Shown one piece after another: positions 11,665 through 20,894 of a stretch of DNA of 64,000 nucleotides (positions are counted from its first letter, which is position 1; every line of letters starts with the position of its first letter). A program made the position numbers and the translations under genes. The notes under the pieces are model-generated. The model was not told where the DNA came from, made no database searches, and saw only the letters and a list, made by a program, of their open reading frames with translations. Origin of the DNA: Larix kaempferi (Eukaryota > Streptophyta > Pinopsida > Pinales > Pinaceae); assembly GCA_027924585.1 (NCBI GenBank), contig BSBM01000059.1:4278001-4342000 (forward strand), written 5' to 3'.

Positions 11665-12507
11665 AGTGGCTGCCAAAAAAGTGTGAAAATATGTTGAAAA
11701 GTAACTGCAGCTTAAGAAGCATTAATGGCTAAGTTACCAGGATTCAGATACGGATACGGATCTGGCAAGTTTTTGAAAAGCCAAGATCTGGATATAGCAG
11801 AGAAACGGCAAGTACAAATAATCTAAAAATATTTTTATAAAATTTTAAAAATAAAACCTCAATAATATATATATATATATATTATAAAATAAATAAATGA
11901 TGGTTAATGTTTATAAATAATAACTAATCTAAATAAAAAATATAAAGTTGGTATCTATATTATAATTCCAATAATTTATGATATAACCATTTATATGGCT
12001 TGTTGTTACTTATTTATAAAGTTAATTGTGCTGCCTTCAATTTGGAACACAAAAAAAAGGATTGTGCGAAGGTCTCAAGACAGATTTCTTTCTCCGAAAG
12101 CACTTACAGCTATCCTATGGGATTTTTGTTAGTTTTGTACCTAGGGAAGTGTTCCCCTAGTGACTACTTGCCTAAGTCACTTAGAAGGGGGAAAAGTGAC
12201 CCTCACATTAAAAACACTTTAATGAGACTTTATAAAATGAAAGTCACTTTTTGCTAAAGTTAAGTGGGTGAGTAAAAGTTTATTTAAGTGAATTAAATAA
12301 AGTGATATTTTTGCTCTCATTCAATCGTGACCATTGGATTTGATCATTTGCTCACCATTGGATTAGAACCCATTTAGGGATTAGACAAAAAGCATGAGGG
12401 AGGCAAAACCCTATTCACTTTTGCTGATTGAAGTGAGGAAACAAGAGAGAGCTGGAGAAGAGGAAGGGCACGATTTTCAAGGAAGCTTGCTGAGAGATTT
12501 TTGGTGG

Positions 12508-12886
12508 GCACGAATATCGAGACAGCCTTCTTTTATTACTGCACAGAAATCGAGGTGTACGGACTGCATTAACTGCTGGCACGAATTTCGAGACAGAGGT
12601 ACGGCTGTTTATTGCTGCACAGTTTTCGAGGTGTACGGATTCCGTACCGTACGGATTTTTGGGCACAGAAATCGAGGTCCGTGCAGTCGTACGGACTGTA
12701 CCTTTCAAAACAGATTTCGAGACAGTTTTTCTGCACAGTTTTCGAGGTGGTTTGCTGCACTGTTTTCTAGAAATTTTGGCACAGTTTTCGAGGTGTTGAT
12801 AATGCACAGAAATCGAGGCAGAGTTGTGTACAAGATTCGTGAAGTTGTGGCACAGATTTCGAGACCGTGAGGCACAAAAATCGAGG
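12508..12886. repeat. Array of about 12 spaced copies of a GCACAGwwwTCGAGR motif
   Basis: Copies start at 12508, 12541, 12579, 12617, 12663, 12709, 12733, 12757 (degenerate), 12779, 12804, 12850 and 12872. The constant parts are GCAC and TCGAG, with a variable A/T centre. Spacing in the right half is near 23 or 46 bp. A second word, GTACGG, recurs between the left copies (12557, 12600, 12633, 12649, 12689). The ORFs overlapping the region on both strands simply reflect the repeat. It could be a decayed 23-bp minisatellite or a cluster of protein-binding sites. Confidence 0.75.
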
Positions 12887-12968
12887 CTGAAATCTGGGTG
12901 TCTGTGGGTGGTCAGATAAGTACATTTTGACTGTAATATTTGTACTAGAATATTCTGCTGTTGAAATA

Positions 12969-12991
12969 AAACTCTCTCTCTCTCTCTCTCT
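12969..12991. repeat. (CT)n microsatellite
   Basis: An uninterrupted CT dinucleotide run just after the motif array. Confidence 0.95.
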
Positions 12992-13214
12992 AACTGGTTT
13001 TCCCCGTGGGGGTTTTTCCAAGGCTCGATTTGGCCAAAAATCTCTGAGTCTATTTTTCATGTGTGAATGTTTTAAAATGTGTTTTCAGCCTGTTAGTAGC
13101 ATTCTATTGTGTGTTTGATTGTTACAGAAAAATTTTATAAGTAACCTACAGCCTATGCATAACCGGTAGTAGGTGAAAACCACAAATTGTTAACACAAAC
13201 CAGCAGTCAATAAA

Positions 13215-13675
13215 GTGCAGAAAATTCTACAATTTTTTGATGGGGCGGAAAAGGATAGTCGATGCACTGCTAGCTGTGTGCTAAAGTTGAGCTCTGGTCA
13301 CGACTTTCACCTGGTTTTTATGGCTGGACAAGGATCCAACACTAGAGCTGAACTCTTAGCCCAGTGGGGTTTATTGTGGTTTCCAAATAGCAGAGGCGTT
13401 ACTTCTTTTCAGGTGTTTGGGGACTCCCAATGTATTGTGGATTGGCGCTTGGAAGAGCCACTTTACACTCTCTCAGCTTGGAGCATTGGATGGCTAAAAT
13501 TAGAAGACTGATTTTGACTTTTGACCGGGTTTACTTCAATCATATTTATCGGGAAGCAAATGTGGTGGCGGATTCTCTCTCGAAGCAATCCCTAGGCAGT
13601 ATGGACGGAAGGTTTTTTATAGAGGAATTCATGGATGGCAGCCTTATTCTTGCCGACTACCTTTCTCTTTTTTGA
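13215..13675 (+). pseudogene. RNase H domain at the 3' end of a truncated LINE
   Basis: Two overlapping frames (13215-13511 and the 13430-13675 frame) make one plant LINE-type RNase H split by a frameshift near 13490. The four acidic positions of the family are visible: Asp in FFDGAEK, Glu in NTRAELLA, Asp in FGDSQ and Asp in VVADSLSK (with HIYREAN before it). About 215 bp of 3' UTR and a poly(A) run follow, as expected for a 5'-truncated LINE. The tandem LINE units at 55.7-64 kb end in a zinc-binding domain without RNase H, so this is another LINE lineage. Confidence 0.75.
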
Positions 13676-13902
13676 TTGAGGGTTTTAGCTATTTGGGTGT
13701 CTTAGATTGATGTATTTTTGAAGTACTTTCTCATTCCGGTTATGGTCTTTTTGGAGGATGGAGCTATGGCCCTCTGTTTCTATTCAGCTTGTATGCTTTA
13801 TGTTTATGAAGAGAAGATCCTCACTTCTCAGATGTTAAGATGTATTTCTGTATACAACTTTAATCTAATATAAAGTTGGTTTTTTTCTGTGAAAAAAAAA
13901 AA
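13676..13902 (+). mobile_element. LINE 3' UTR and poly(A) tail
   Basis: Non-coding sequence after the RNase H stop ends in AATATAAAGTTGG, a T-run and 11 A residues at 13892-13902. This marks the 3' end of the truncated LINE. A matching target duplication upstream of 13215 could not be identified with confidence. Confidence 0.65.
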
Positions 13903-14072
13903 GTTAAATGATATTATTTACAAGTCACTTTATAATGTTAATTGATATTATTTACAAGTCACTTTATAAAGTTAATTGATATTATTTATAAGTCACTTTA
14001 TAATGTTAATTGATATTATTTAGAAGTCACTTTATAAAGTTAATTGATATTATTTACAAGTCACTTTATGTC
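13903..14072. repeat. 34-bp tandem repeat, five units
   Basis: Units start GTTAATTGATATTATTT at 13903, 13937, 13971, 14005 and 14039, giving an exact 34-bp period, and each ends in AAGTCACTTTATAA or a close variant. The fourth base group of the second half alternates between AATG and AAAG, so a 68-bp higher-order period is suggested. The array starts immediately after the LINE poly(A). A related word, TTATTTATAAAGTTAATTG, lies at about 12009 on the other side of the nested sequences. Confidence 0.9.
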
Positions 14073-15987
14073 AACAAACAAAATCTTATTAAAAACACTA
14101 CCCCTTACCTTTACTTCATAACTTTTTAAGATGAGTACGATTAATATAACTACATCTTAACAAAATCGTGGGTCTAGCCCTACGGCTCATCATTCTAGTC
14201 GTGTGGTTTGAGGCCACTGTAAGCATACACATATTATATACGCATTGGAGAGACCAGGTGACATGGCGTGTTGTACTAGTATGATACTCCATACATTTTT
14301 CTGGGCGAGAACATTTCATAATCTCAACAGATGAGTAGAATGCATATGTAACATGACCAACGAAGACGTCTAATGACCTAGTAGCTTGACACCGTTCTAT
14401 TTATTGGTTACCTGCCTCCAAACTGATCATCATACCCATAGTAATGTAAAATCGTAAGAGTTGCACCCGAATTCTCCTGTTCAAGTGAAATACAATATCT
14501 AGTCATGTGTTTGGATTTGACCGTGCTCACATGCTATCACTGATAGATGATATTCTAACATGGAAGGACTGGGTATAATGCCCTAAGACCAAGCGGACGA
14601 GCGCTTTCGAGCTAACCTTGTCGTTCTCTTCCAACTTGTTACCGCGCCATGGATTTCATCAGATTATTGATGGGGTCCACGAGCTTCGTCCAAAGCCGCA
14701 GGCTCCAAAAGCAACGGTACCCTCGAATAATGAAATCAACATTTGCAATTTTGATTGGAGCGGAATCCTGGAGGGATCCTAGGCGAATCCGGATCTGGAT
14801 CCGTACCAGATCCGGGTATCCGTGTATCCACCACCCAAGGTGGACATATCCAGTAACACGGATCAATGGTCTTACTCAATGGGATGAAAATAGCCAATTT
14901 CAATATCAACACACTATGACCAAAATACAGTCATGTTGGCATTGAGTTGTGGACAAAACATTGATAGAATCCATTGATGTTTGTAGCTCATACAGGTATC
15001 TCCATGAGTTAGCGTCTTACTTATGGACATCGTCACTAATACCTCTCAGGAACTTTGGAAATTCACTTTATTAAAGATAGTTAGTAAAGTGGATGTCTTT
15101 TTAAATTAATTGGGGTTAATTTGGAGAAATGAGTAAGTTTTGGGCATTAGTGATTTAAGTTAATTAAGTGAAACTCAACTACTGATCTCAAGTGAGTGAG
15201 ATCTAATCTTAGCCATTGGAGTTAGGGTTTTGGTTCATCCCAATAGTATAAAAGGCAATTAAGGGGAGAGGAAAAGGCACACATCTCACAAGAGAGAAAC
15301 TCAAGCATTAAGTGGGAGAGAAGAAGGGCATTTTGATTTCCAGTCCCTTGGCTGAGAGAGAGAAAGCAGCAGTTCAGGAAGCAATAGGGCAACCGTACCA
15401 GATCAGGCAGAGGCGACACTGTTCTGCAGAAGCAGGCCATACTGCCGTGCAGAATAACAAGGAAGTGGATTTTTCTGGGTTTTTGCTGAAATTTTCCAAG
15501 GAAGCTTTGCAGGTGAGGTTTGTCTTCTGAGGGGCAGAATTTTCCAGTTGTTACGTGGTACCAATACAAGCGCACCTTAAGATATGTGCCCAAGGAAAGA
15601 GGATCATTTTTTTTTTGGACCATGAGGGGTGTTATCCAGCATTTTTTCAGTGGTGGTCATGGCCCGAGCCTTTCGTACTTCTCTTAGGAGTATTATGGCT
15701 TAGTAGCATTTTTTACTGCCTCATTAAAGGGGTTGTAGCCCTGAGGTTGGTGTCCGGGGCTCCTAGGGGTGAGTCACTGGGTCACATGACCCCCACCTGT
15801 TTCATTAATCCGGTGACATTTCTCTCAGTTGTGAGGCTCTTGCCTGTCTTCTTGGTCTCCTCAAGCACCCTCCTAGTCCTTTCGCAGCCTAGTGCCCTCT
15901 CTCCTTGGGCCTCTTCCAATAATGACGTCATCATCTCCACCAGGCCGTACTGTTTGTTTTAGGGGGGCGTTGAGGGATTATCAGCAC
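14073..15987 (+). other. Gene-free; LTR-type promoter near 15247 and 3' end of a Tat/Athila-type element
   Basis: 14879-14976 repeats almost exactly at 21169-21268. A TATA box (TATAAAAGG, 15247) follows CCATTGGA-type U3 words also seen near 12335. From 15600 to 15987 the sequence is homologous to 27600-27869 (GGGGTTGTAGCCCTGAGG, then GGGCGTTGAGGG), and both stretches lead into an LTR starting TGTTGGGGTTAG. The 135-residue ORF 15555-15962 has hydrophobic runs, but the frame is not kept in the second copy, so I do not call it a gene. Confidence 0.4.
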
Positions 15988-16364
15988 TGTTGGGGTTAGA
16001 TGGGGCATGATGTCCCCCCCCCCTACTCCAACTTTCCGTTTGGAGTATTTTGCTCATTTTTAGCTATTTTAGTCATTTTTTGGTAAACTCTAGGGAAAAT
16101 GCCCCAAGTTACCCACAGATTTGATTATTTTATATTATTTTATGTTATAATTTTAAGTAGACATATTATAATTTCAAATTAACATTTTAAAGGCACGTCG
16201 GCCTGGTTTTATTTAAAAAGTGAGTGTGAGATCATATAAATAACATCCCCTCACTTCATTTTCAAAACACAACTTATGGGACAAAACACTTATGTTACTA
16301 TTTTACCCTAGAAGGGCTTTATGAAGCGATGCGATGTTATGAATAAAATAATAATAATAATCAA

Positions 16365-16397
<33 letters not shown>

Positions 16398-16398
<1 letters not shown>

Positions 16399-16582
16399 GT
16401 AATGAGAAAATCTCATTTACTCGAACTTCCACTTCATAAATGACAAATAATCCATAAATACAAATTTATATAAAAGATGATAAAATAAGATATGATATGA
16501 ATTACAATTGAGGGCCTGTTATTTATATTTTGGCGAAATACCCTTTCACTAATAGTCATGTCTTTTCGGAAAGACATTATTA

Positions 16583-16614
<32 letters not shown>

Positions 16615-16654
16615 GTTGATGTTTATTATTATTATTATTATTTTATTCATAACA
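16398..16654 (-). repeat. 3' LTR of the nested element
   Basis: Minus-strand LTR from TGTTATGAATAAAAT (16654) to CATTACA (16398), 257 bp. It closely matches 18894-18620, with ATT microsatellite length differences and scattered substitutions such as CTTTCCGAAAAG against CTTTTTGAAAAG. Confidence 0.8.
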
Positions 16655-17135
16655 TTGCCTTCCCTTTAAACATGCTCTGTCCTCAAAGCATAGTTTATTG
16701 TATGACTTTGTTCTCTTGCTCGTAACAACTTTTCATGAAGTTGTGAGCTTGGAACTACGATGCTTGATGAAACCAAACGGTATAATCTTCGCAGGATGAA
16801 CTAATGTGTTGCATTTTTTGGGAAGTGATCCAGCCAAAATCTACCTTCATTGGAATTGTTTGATGATCGACTGCTTGTACAGAACTTCTTAATTTAGACT
16901 TCCATAAAAGTTGTCGATGTTGTTTTTGTTCATTTTCAATGTTGTAGTTGGTTTGTCGATAAGAAGAACAATATTTATTTTCTCCTTTACTTTGATGTTG
17001 GTTGTGTCAACTTCTGTGATTTGGGTGACGATAAGGCATTCGAGCCGTTTGTGGAACCCTTGTAGAAACTTCAATTGTTTGCACGCGATTCACTGGTTGA
17101 TAATAACTCTGAGGATTTTTCTAACTTCTCATTTT

Positions 17136-18190
17136 TTAATTTTTTATTTGTTCAGTCAACCCTTTATTCAAATTTTTTAAGCTAGAATTTTCTTCATTTT
17201 TTTCTAATAGATTCTTATTGAATTCTTTTTGGAGATCCACTTCCTTTTGGTGGAATTTCTCTTGGATTTCTTCTTGCGATCTTTTTTCCCTTTTTAATTT
17301 CTTAATCTGTGTGATCAAGTCTTGACTTTGATTCCTCAAACGAGTAATTTCTTCATCCTAACTGGCGACAATCTTTTCAACTTCTTTCTCGTTCTTTTGT
17401 TCTGACTTTTGATTACCTTGTGAAATCATCTTTGATATATCCTTGAAGTTTTCAAATGTTGGAGCTTCTAAATCTGACTTCATTGTAATATCTTGAAATG
17501 TGATTCTCTTATGCTTATAGGAAAATGTCAGAAACTTCTTTTCGGCATTTAAGATGAAGTTCTCCAATGTTTTAATCCAAGGTAACCCTAAAACTATGTC
17601 ACCATCAAAGCTCCATTAGGAACTAACAATGAATTGAGATATGACCATATAATCTCCAACATTCAATTTTAATCCACTTATTTGAAATTGCTTCTTGTTC
17701 CAATGGTCTAGCCTTTCACCTATATTTGATTCGGGAATCACTAAATGGTTAGCAAATTCAGCACTAATATAATTATTTCTTTTAGTACAGGCAATAGAAA
17801 TGGTGACATCTTTCCCTGCAAGTGTCCCTTTAACTCTAAATAGTATTGAGCCATTCATCTTTGAGGTGCTAGGAAACCTTCCCTTCTTTTCAACATTAAA
17901 ATCCATATTCTTGAGTTTTCTTTGAAATTTAATCCACTTATTTGAAATTGCTTCTTGTTCCAAAGGTCTAGCCTTTCACCTATATTTGATTCGGGAATCA
18001 CTAAATGGTTAGCAAATTCAGCACTAATATAATTATTTATTTCAGTACGGGCAATAGAAATGGTGACATCCTTCCCTGCAAGTGTCCCTTTAACTCTAAA
18101 TAGTATTTAGCCATTCATCTTTGAGGTGCTAGGAAACCTTCCCTTCTTTTCAACATTAAAATCCATATTCTTGAGTTTTCTTTGAAATTT
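17136..18190 (-). pseudogene. Protease-like plus coiled-coil polyprotein of the nested element
   Basis: The three ORFs 17963-17616, 17567-17358 and 17339-17136 lie in one frame separated by TAA and TAG, so they were a single protein. First comes a retropepsin-like fold (DVTISIACTKRNNYISAEFA, then VVLG-type GDIVLGLPWI, then KRITFQDI). Then follows a Lys/Glu-rich coiled coil like that at 1-666. The position where D-S/T-G-A is expected reads ACTK, so the catalytic Asp is absent. It is absent in the duplicated copy too, which reads IARTEINN. A 260-bp tandem duplication (17671-18190) breaks the 5' part because 260 is not a multiple of three. Confidence 0.6.
17671..18190. repeat. 260-bp direct tandem duplication
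   Basis: Units 17671-17930 and 17931-18190 start AATCCACTTATTTGAAATTG and end TTTGAAATTT, a period of exactly 260 bp. They differ at only a handful of sites. The duplication lies inside the protease-like frame. Confidence 0.92.
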
Positions 18191-18306
18191 ATTCAATATC
18201 TCCTCTTTTTTTATAATAAACAATATTCAATATGATTCTTCTTGTAAAAAATCTTATTTTGATGCTCTTTTAATCTTATTTTCCCCTTAATTTGTGTAGA
18301 ATGGTG

Positions 18307-18372
18307 TAGATTGGGTGGTTGGGAGGAATTATTGTTACCTTCCCCACCCAGGTTCAAATCTCGTTTTTTGTT
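18307..18372 (+). repeat. tRNA-derived SINE head (relic)
   Basis: TAGATTGGGTGG at 18307 resembles an internal A box and GGTTCAAATCTCG at 18351 a B box, with TTACCTTCCCCACCC between them. The same arrangement is seen at 53942-53995 and 54090-54143. It lies in the leader of the nested element. Only the tRNA-like head is convincing. Confidence 0.45.
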
Positions 18373-18603
18373 TGTTGTTGGAGAATAAACCCAAACCCAC
18401 TTATTAAGAAACCATGTGTGGTTTTACTTCTTTACTTTTACTTATTTTTCTTTTCCTCCCACTTATTAAGAAACCATGTGTGGAGAAACCACGTGTGGTT
18501 TTACTTCTTTACTTTTACTTTTTTTTTTCTTTTTTTAGGACAAGGTCCTATTTTTTAGGGAAACCCTAATATAATGGTTAAAAACCCGAATCAGGAACTG
18601 TAA

Positions 18604-18618
18604 CTTGCTCTGATACCA
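18604..18618 (-). other. Primer-binding site, initiator tRNA-Met type
   Basis: On the minus strand TGGTATCAGAGCAAG begins two bases after the LTR end. TGGTATCAGAGC is the standard initiator-Met primer site of plant LTR elements. It fixes the element's orientation. Confidence 0.85.
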
Positions 18619-18619
18619 A

Positions 18620-18894
18620 CGTAATGAGAAAATCTCATTTACTTGATCTTCCACTTCATAAATGACAAATATTCCATAAATACGAATTTATATAAAAGAT
18701 GATAAAATAAGATATGATATGAATTACAATTGAGGGCCCGTTATTTATATTTTGGCAGAATACCCTTTCACCAATAGTCATGTCTTTTCAAAAAGACATT
18801 ATTAATTATTATTATTATTATTATTATTATTATAATATATATATATATCTTGATGTTTATTATTATTATTATTATTATTATTTTATTCATAACA
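18620..18894 (-). repeat. 5' LTR of the nested element
   Basis: A 275-bp minus-strand LTR from TGTTATGAATAAAAT (18894) to the base before the primer-site spacer. It carries a longer ATT tract than the 3' copy, and its last base is G where the 3' copy has A. Confidence 0.8.
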
Positions 18895-19572
18895 TGCGCA
18901 CCTCTTGAGAGGGAAGGTCTTCTTGCTCTTGTGATGAAGTTGGATGCTTTCTTTGTCTTGCTAATGCTTTGTGGATGCTAGAATGGTTGGAATGACTCAT
19001 GATCAAGTAAGTCTTTTACATTTTTATGTCTTGCTTGGTGAATGGTAATTAAATTTTGCTTCCTGAATGATTGAATGGTAGCCCTAGGGATGCATTCTTT
19101 TTTTAATAGGGCCTTTATCTACTTTTCTATCCCCTTAGCATAATAGTGGAAACACTCCCCATAGGAGGTTTTTACAAAGTTTGGCCTTGGAGTTCCAACT
19201 TTGCCCTAGTTTAGGGTCATGAAACGAACCCTAGAGGTTGTTTCAAGAAGCCCTAACCTAGTTGACAAGGAGAATTACCTCCAAGAGGAAGGTTGGTCAC
19301 AGATAGTCTGAGGCTAGGGTTTGGGGTAACATCCATTAAAACCCTAAGTTTGTCCATCTTTTCTACCTAAAACCCTAGTTTGTACACTTGCGAATATTTT
19401 TCTTAGGTTAAATTTACACTTTTCTTTGTAATTAGGTCTTATTTTTGTTTTTTTGTACATATTAAAAACCTAAAAAAACTAAACCCTAACCCTAACTACA
19501 GTCCCTAATCAACCCTAGTGGCCTCCTCTATCCTTCTCCCTAGGGTTCGGTCTTCTCCTCTTTGAGCTCGCC

Positions 19573-19772
19573 CTTCCTTCCTCTCCTTTTTACACCTTCG
19601 CTTCCCTTTTTCCTTTCCTCGCTCCTCTCTTTTCTTCCTTTCCACCTCGTTCCCTTTTCCTTCCTCTCCTTTCCTTTCCTCTCCTCCTCCTCTTCCCTTC
19701 TCTTCTCCCTCCTTCTCCCTCTCCATTTCTCGTCCCTTCCTCTTCCTTTCTCCTTTCTCTTCTTTCCCTCAC
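19573..19772. repeat. 200-bp polypyrimidine tract
   Basis: The plus strand is almost wholly C/T with TTCC and CTCC words and very few purines. It gives spurious Ser/Leu/Pro-rich and Arg/Glu/Lys-rich ORFs on the two strands. It lies in the right half of the 15988-20894 LTR and is missing from the sister LTR. Confidence 0.9.
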
Positions 19773-20894
19773 CACAGCCTTGTTACTGTACCTACTGCCC
19801 TCGGCCTCCTAAATTAGGGCTCAGCCCCCTCCAAGTGACCTTCGCTCTCCCTTGTAAGAGGCTCAAATCCTCTACCCTAAAGCCTCCCTTGACCTTGGTT
19901 CTGGTTTTTTGAGTTTTCCCCAAGGCTGTAGCAGCCTTAAATTGACCCCTTCTCTGCTGCATTTAAGTCCGCTAGGGCAGCAGACTGTCTACACTTCACA
20001 GCCCTCCTTCATCCCACTACACCTACACAAAACAACCACACAAAGTTAGCCATTAATTACATTAACTTACTACTTTAAACGGTGATATATTTGGTGATAA
20101 AAAGAGGTCTGAAGCATGCATTACATACGGTCCTAAAAAGTCAATTTCATTTGCATACATGTTGATAAAGGAATTAGAATAGGTGTGATACATTACTTAA
20201 AGGCCTAAATCCTATTGATTACACTTTTCTTTATTGCATAACTAAGGCTTACTACTGTTACAATCTGATATTGAAGTGACTGCTATATAACTGTTAATAT
20301 AGTCATATAAAGTCTGAAACTTGATCACATTTGATTGGCGTTAACTATGGTTAACTGTTGAAGCTATATTGTTTACTTAAAGACGCATTTATTACACATT
20401 TTTGCATTTAACCTACTACTGTCGAACTGTCATAAATGACTGTCATTACTGACATACTGTGTTAATTCTGCCATAGACATCAGTCCTTATATTTGCTATT
20501 GGTGATTATACTCTCTTGTCATTTGATGATCTATGTTATATGGTTGATGCTATTCATTATTGAATGATCTCTTATATGTTTGGAAGTTATTGGATGCCTT
20601 ATACCATTTATGTTGCATAAACTCATACATTGAATTATCATCTACAAGCACTTTCTATGATTAGTATGTCTTCTTCATTCATAAGATTACATTGATTGAA
20701 GGCACTGATCTCTAATTTGGTCGTCTAGAAGACACAGCTTCTATTGTCCTAAGTGTTTGCAGATCATTTAAGAGCTCTCACCATGGAGGTTCCGAATCTC
20801 CAAAGTAGTTTGGAGGAGTGACTAAGGTCACAGTGGTCACTTTCTCCGTACATTTTTTCATCGGATACTAGCGCTACTAGTTCATCCGGTAACA

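Larger units (their letters stand above)
11735..14868. mobile_element. Candidate TIR DNA element with nested insertions
   Basis: The left end reads GTTACCAGGATTCAG then GATACGGATACGGATCTGG. The right end, reverse-complemented from about 14868, reads GTGTTACTGGATA with GGATACCCGGATCTGG further in. Such GGATACGGATAC-rich inverted ends are seen in plant non-autonomous DNA transposons. Flanks TTAATGGC and TCAATGGT match at 6 of 8 positions, suggesting an old 8-bp target duplication. The inside is a mosaic (motif array, LINE 3' end, 34-bp repeats), and no transposase was seen. Low confidence: the inverted ends are imperfect. Confidence 0.3.
16335..18894 (-). mobile_element. Nested non-autonomous LTR element (coiled coil plus protease-like ORF)
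   Basis: Read on the minus strand: 5' LTR 18894-18620, tRNA-Met primer site, leader with a SINE relic, a protease-like and coiled-coil reading frame (about 18190-17136), polypurine tract AAAGGGAAGGCAA at 16667-16655, 3' LTR 16654-16398. An extra 63 bp (16397-16335) is an inverted copy of the LTR tip, TGTTATGAATAAAATAATA. Flanks TGCGA and TGCGC fit a 5-bp target duplication. The sister LTR at about 28155 shows the uninterrupted site (TATGCGCACCTCT). No RT or integrase is present, so it needs another element for mobility. Confidence 0.7.
15988..20894 (+). mobile_element. Tat/Athila-type LTR, interrupted by a nested element at 16335-18894
   Basis: The LTR starts TGTTGGGGTTAGATGGGGCA and ends ACTAGTTCATCCGGTAACA at 20894. 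The same landmarks bound the LTR at 27870-29268. Shared inner words are a CACAA-ATATGGG block, TGCGCACCTCT, and GATGCTAGAATGGTT. Without the nested insertion it is about 2.35 kb, nearly 1 kb longer than its sister, partly through the pyrimidine tract near 19.6 kb. No primer-binding site follows 20894, so this copy is a solo LTR or a fragment. Confidence 0.5.

Noticed and set aside
12394-13118. 158-, 130- and 97-residue ORFs on opposite strands
   Set aside because: They follow the TCGAG motif array, whose periodic sequence lacks stops in several frames.
15555-15962. 135-residue ORF with hydrophobic runs as an env-like protein
   Set aside because: Position fits an env-like ORF before an LTR, but the homologous stretch at 27.6 kb has no such frame and no signal peptide or cleavage site is clear.
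19505-19912. Ser/Pro/Leu-rich and Arg/Glu-rich ORFs
   Set aside because: Low-complexity products of the polypyrimidine tract.
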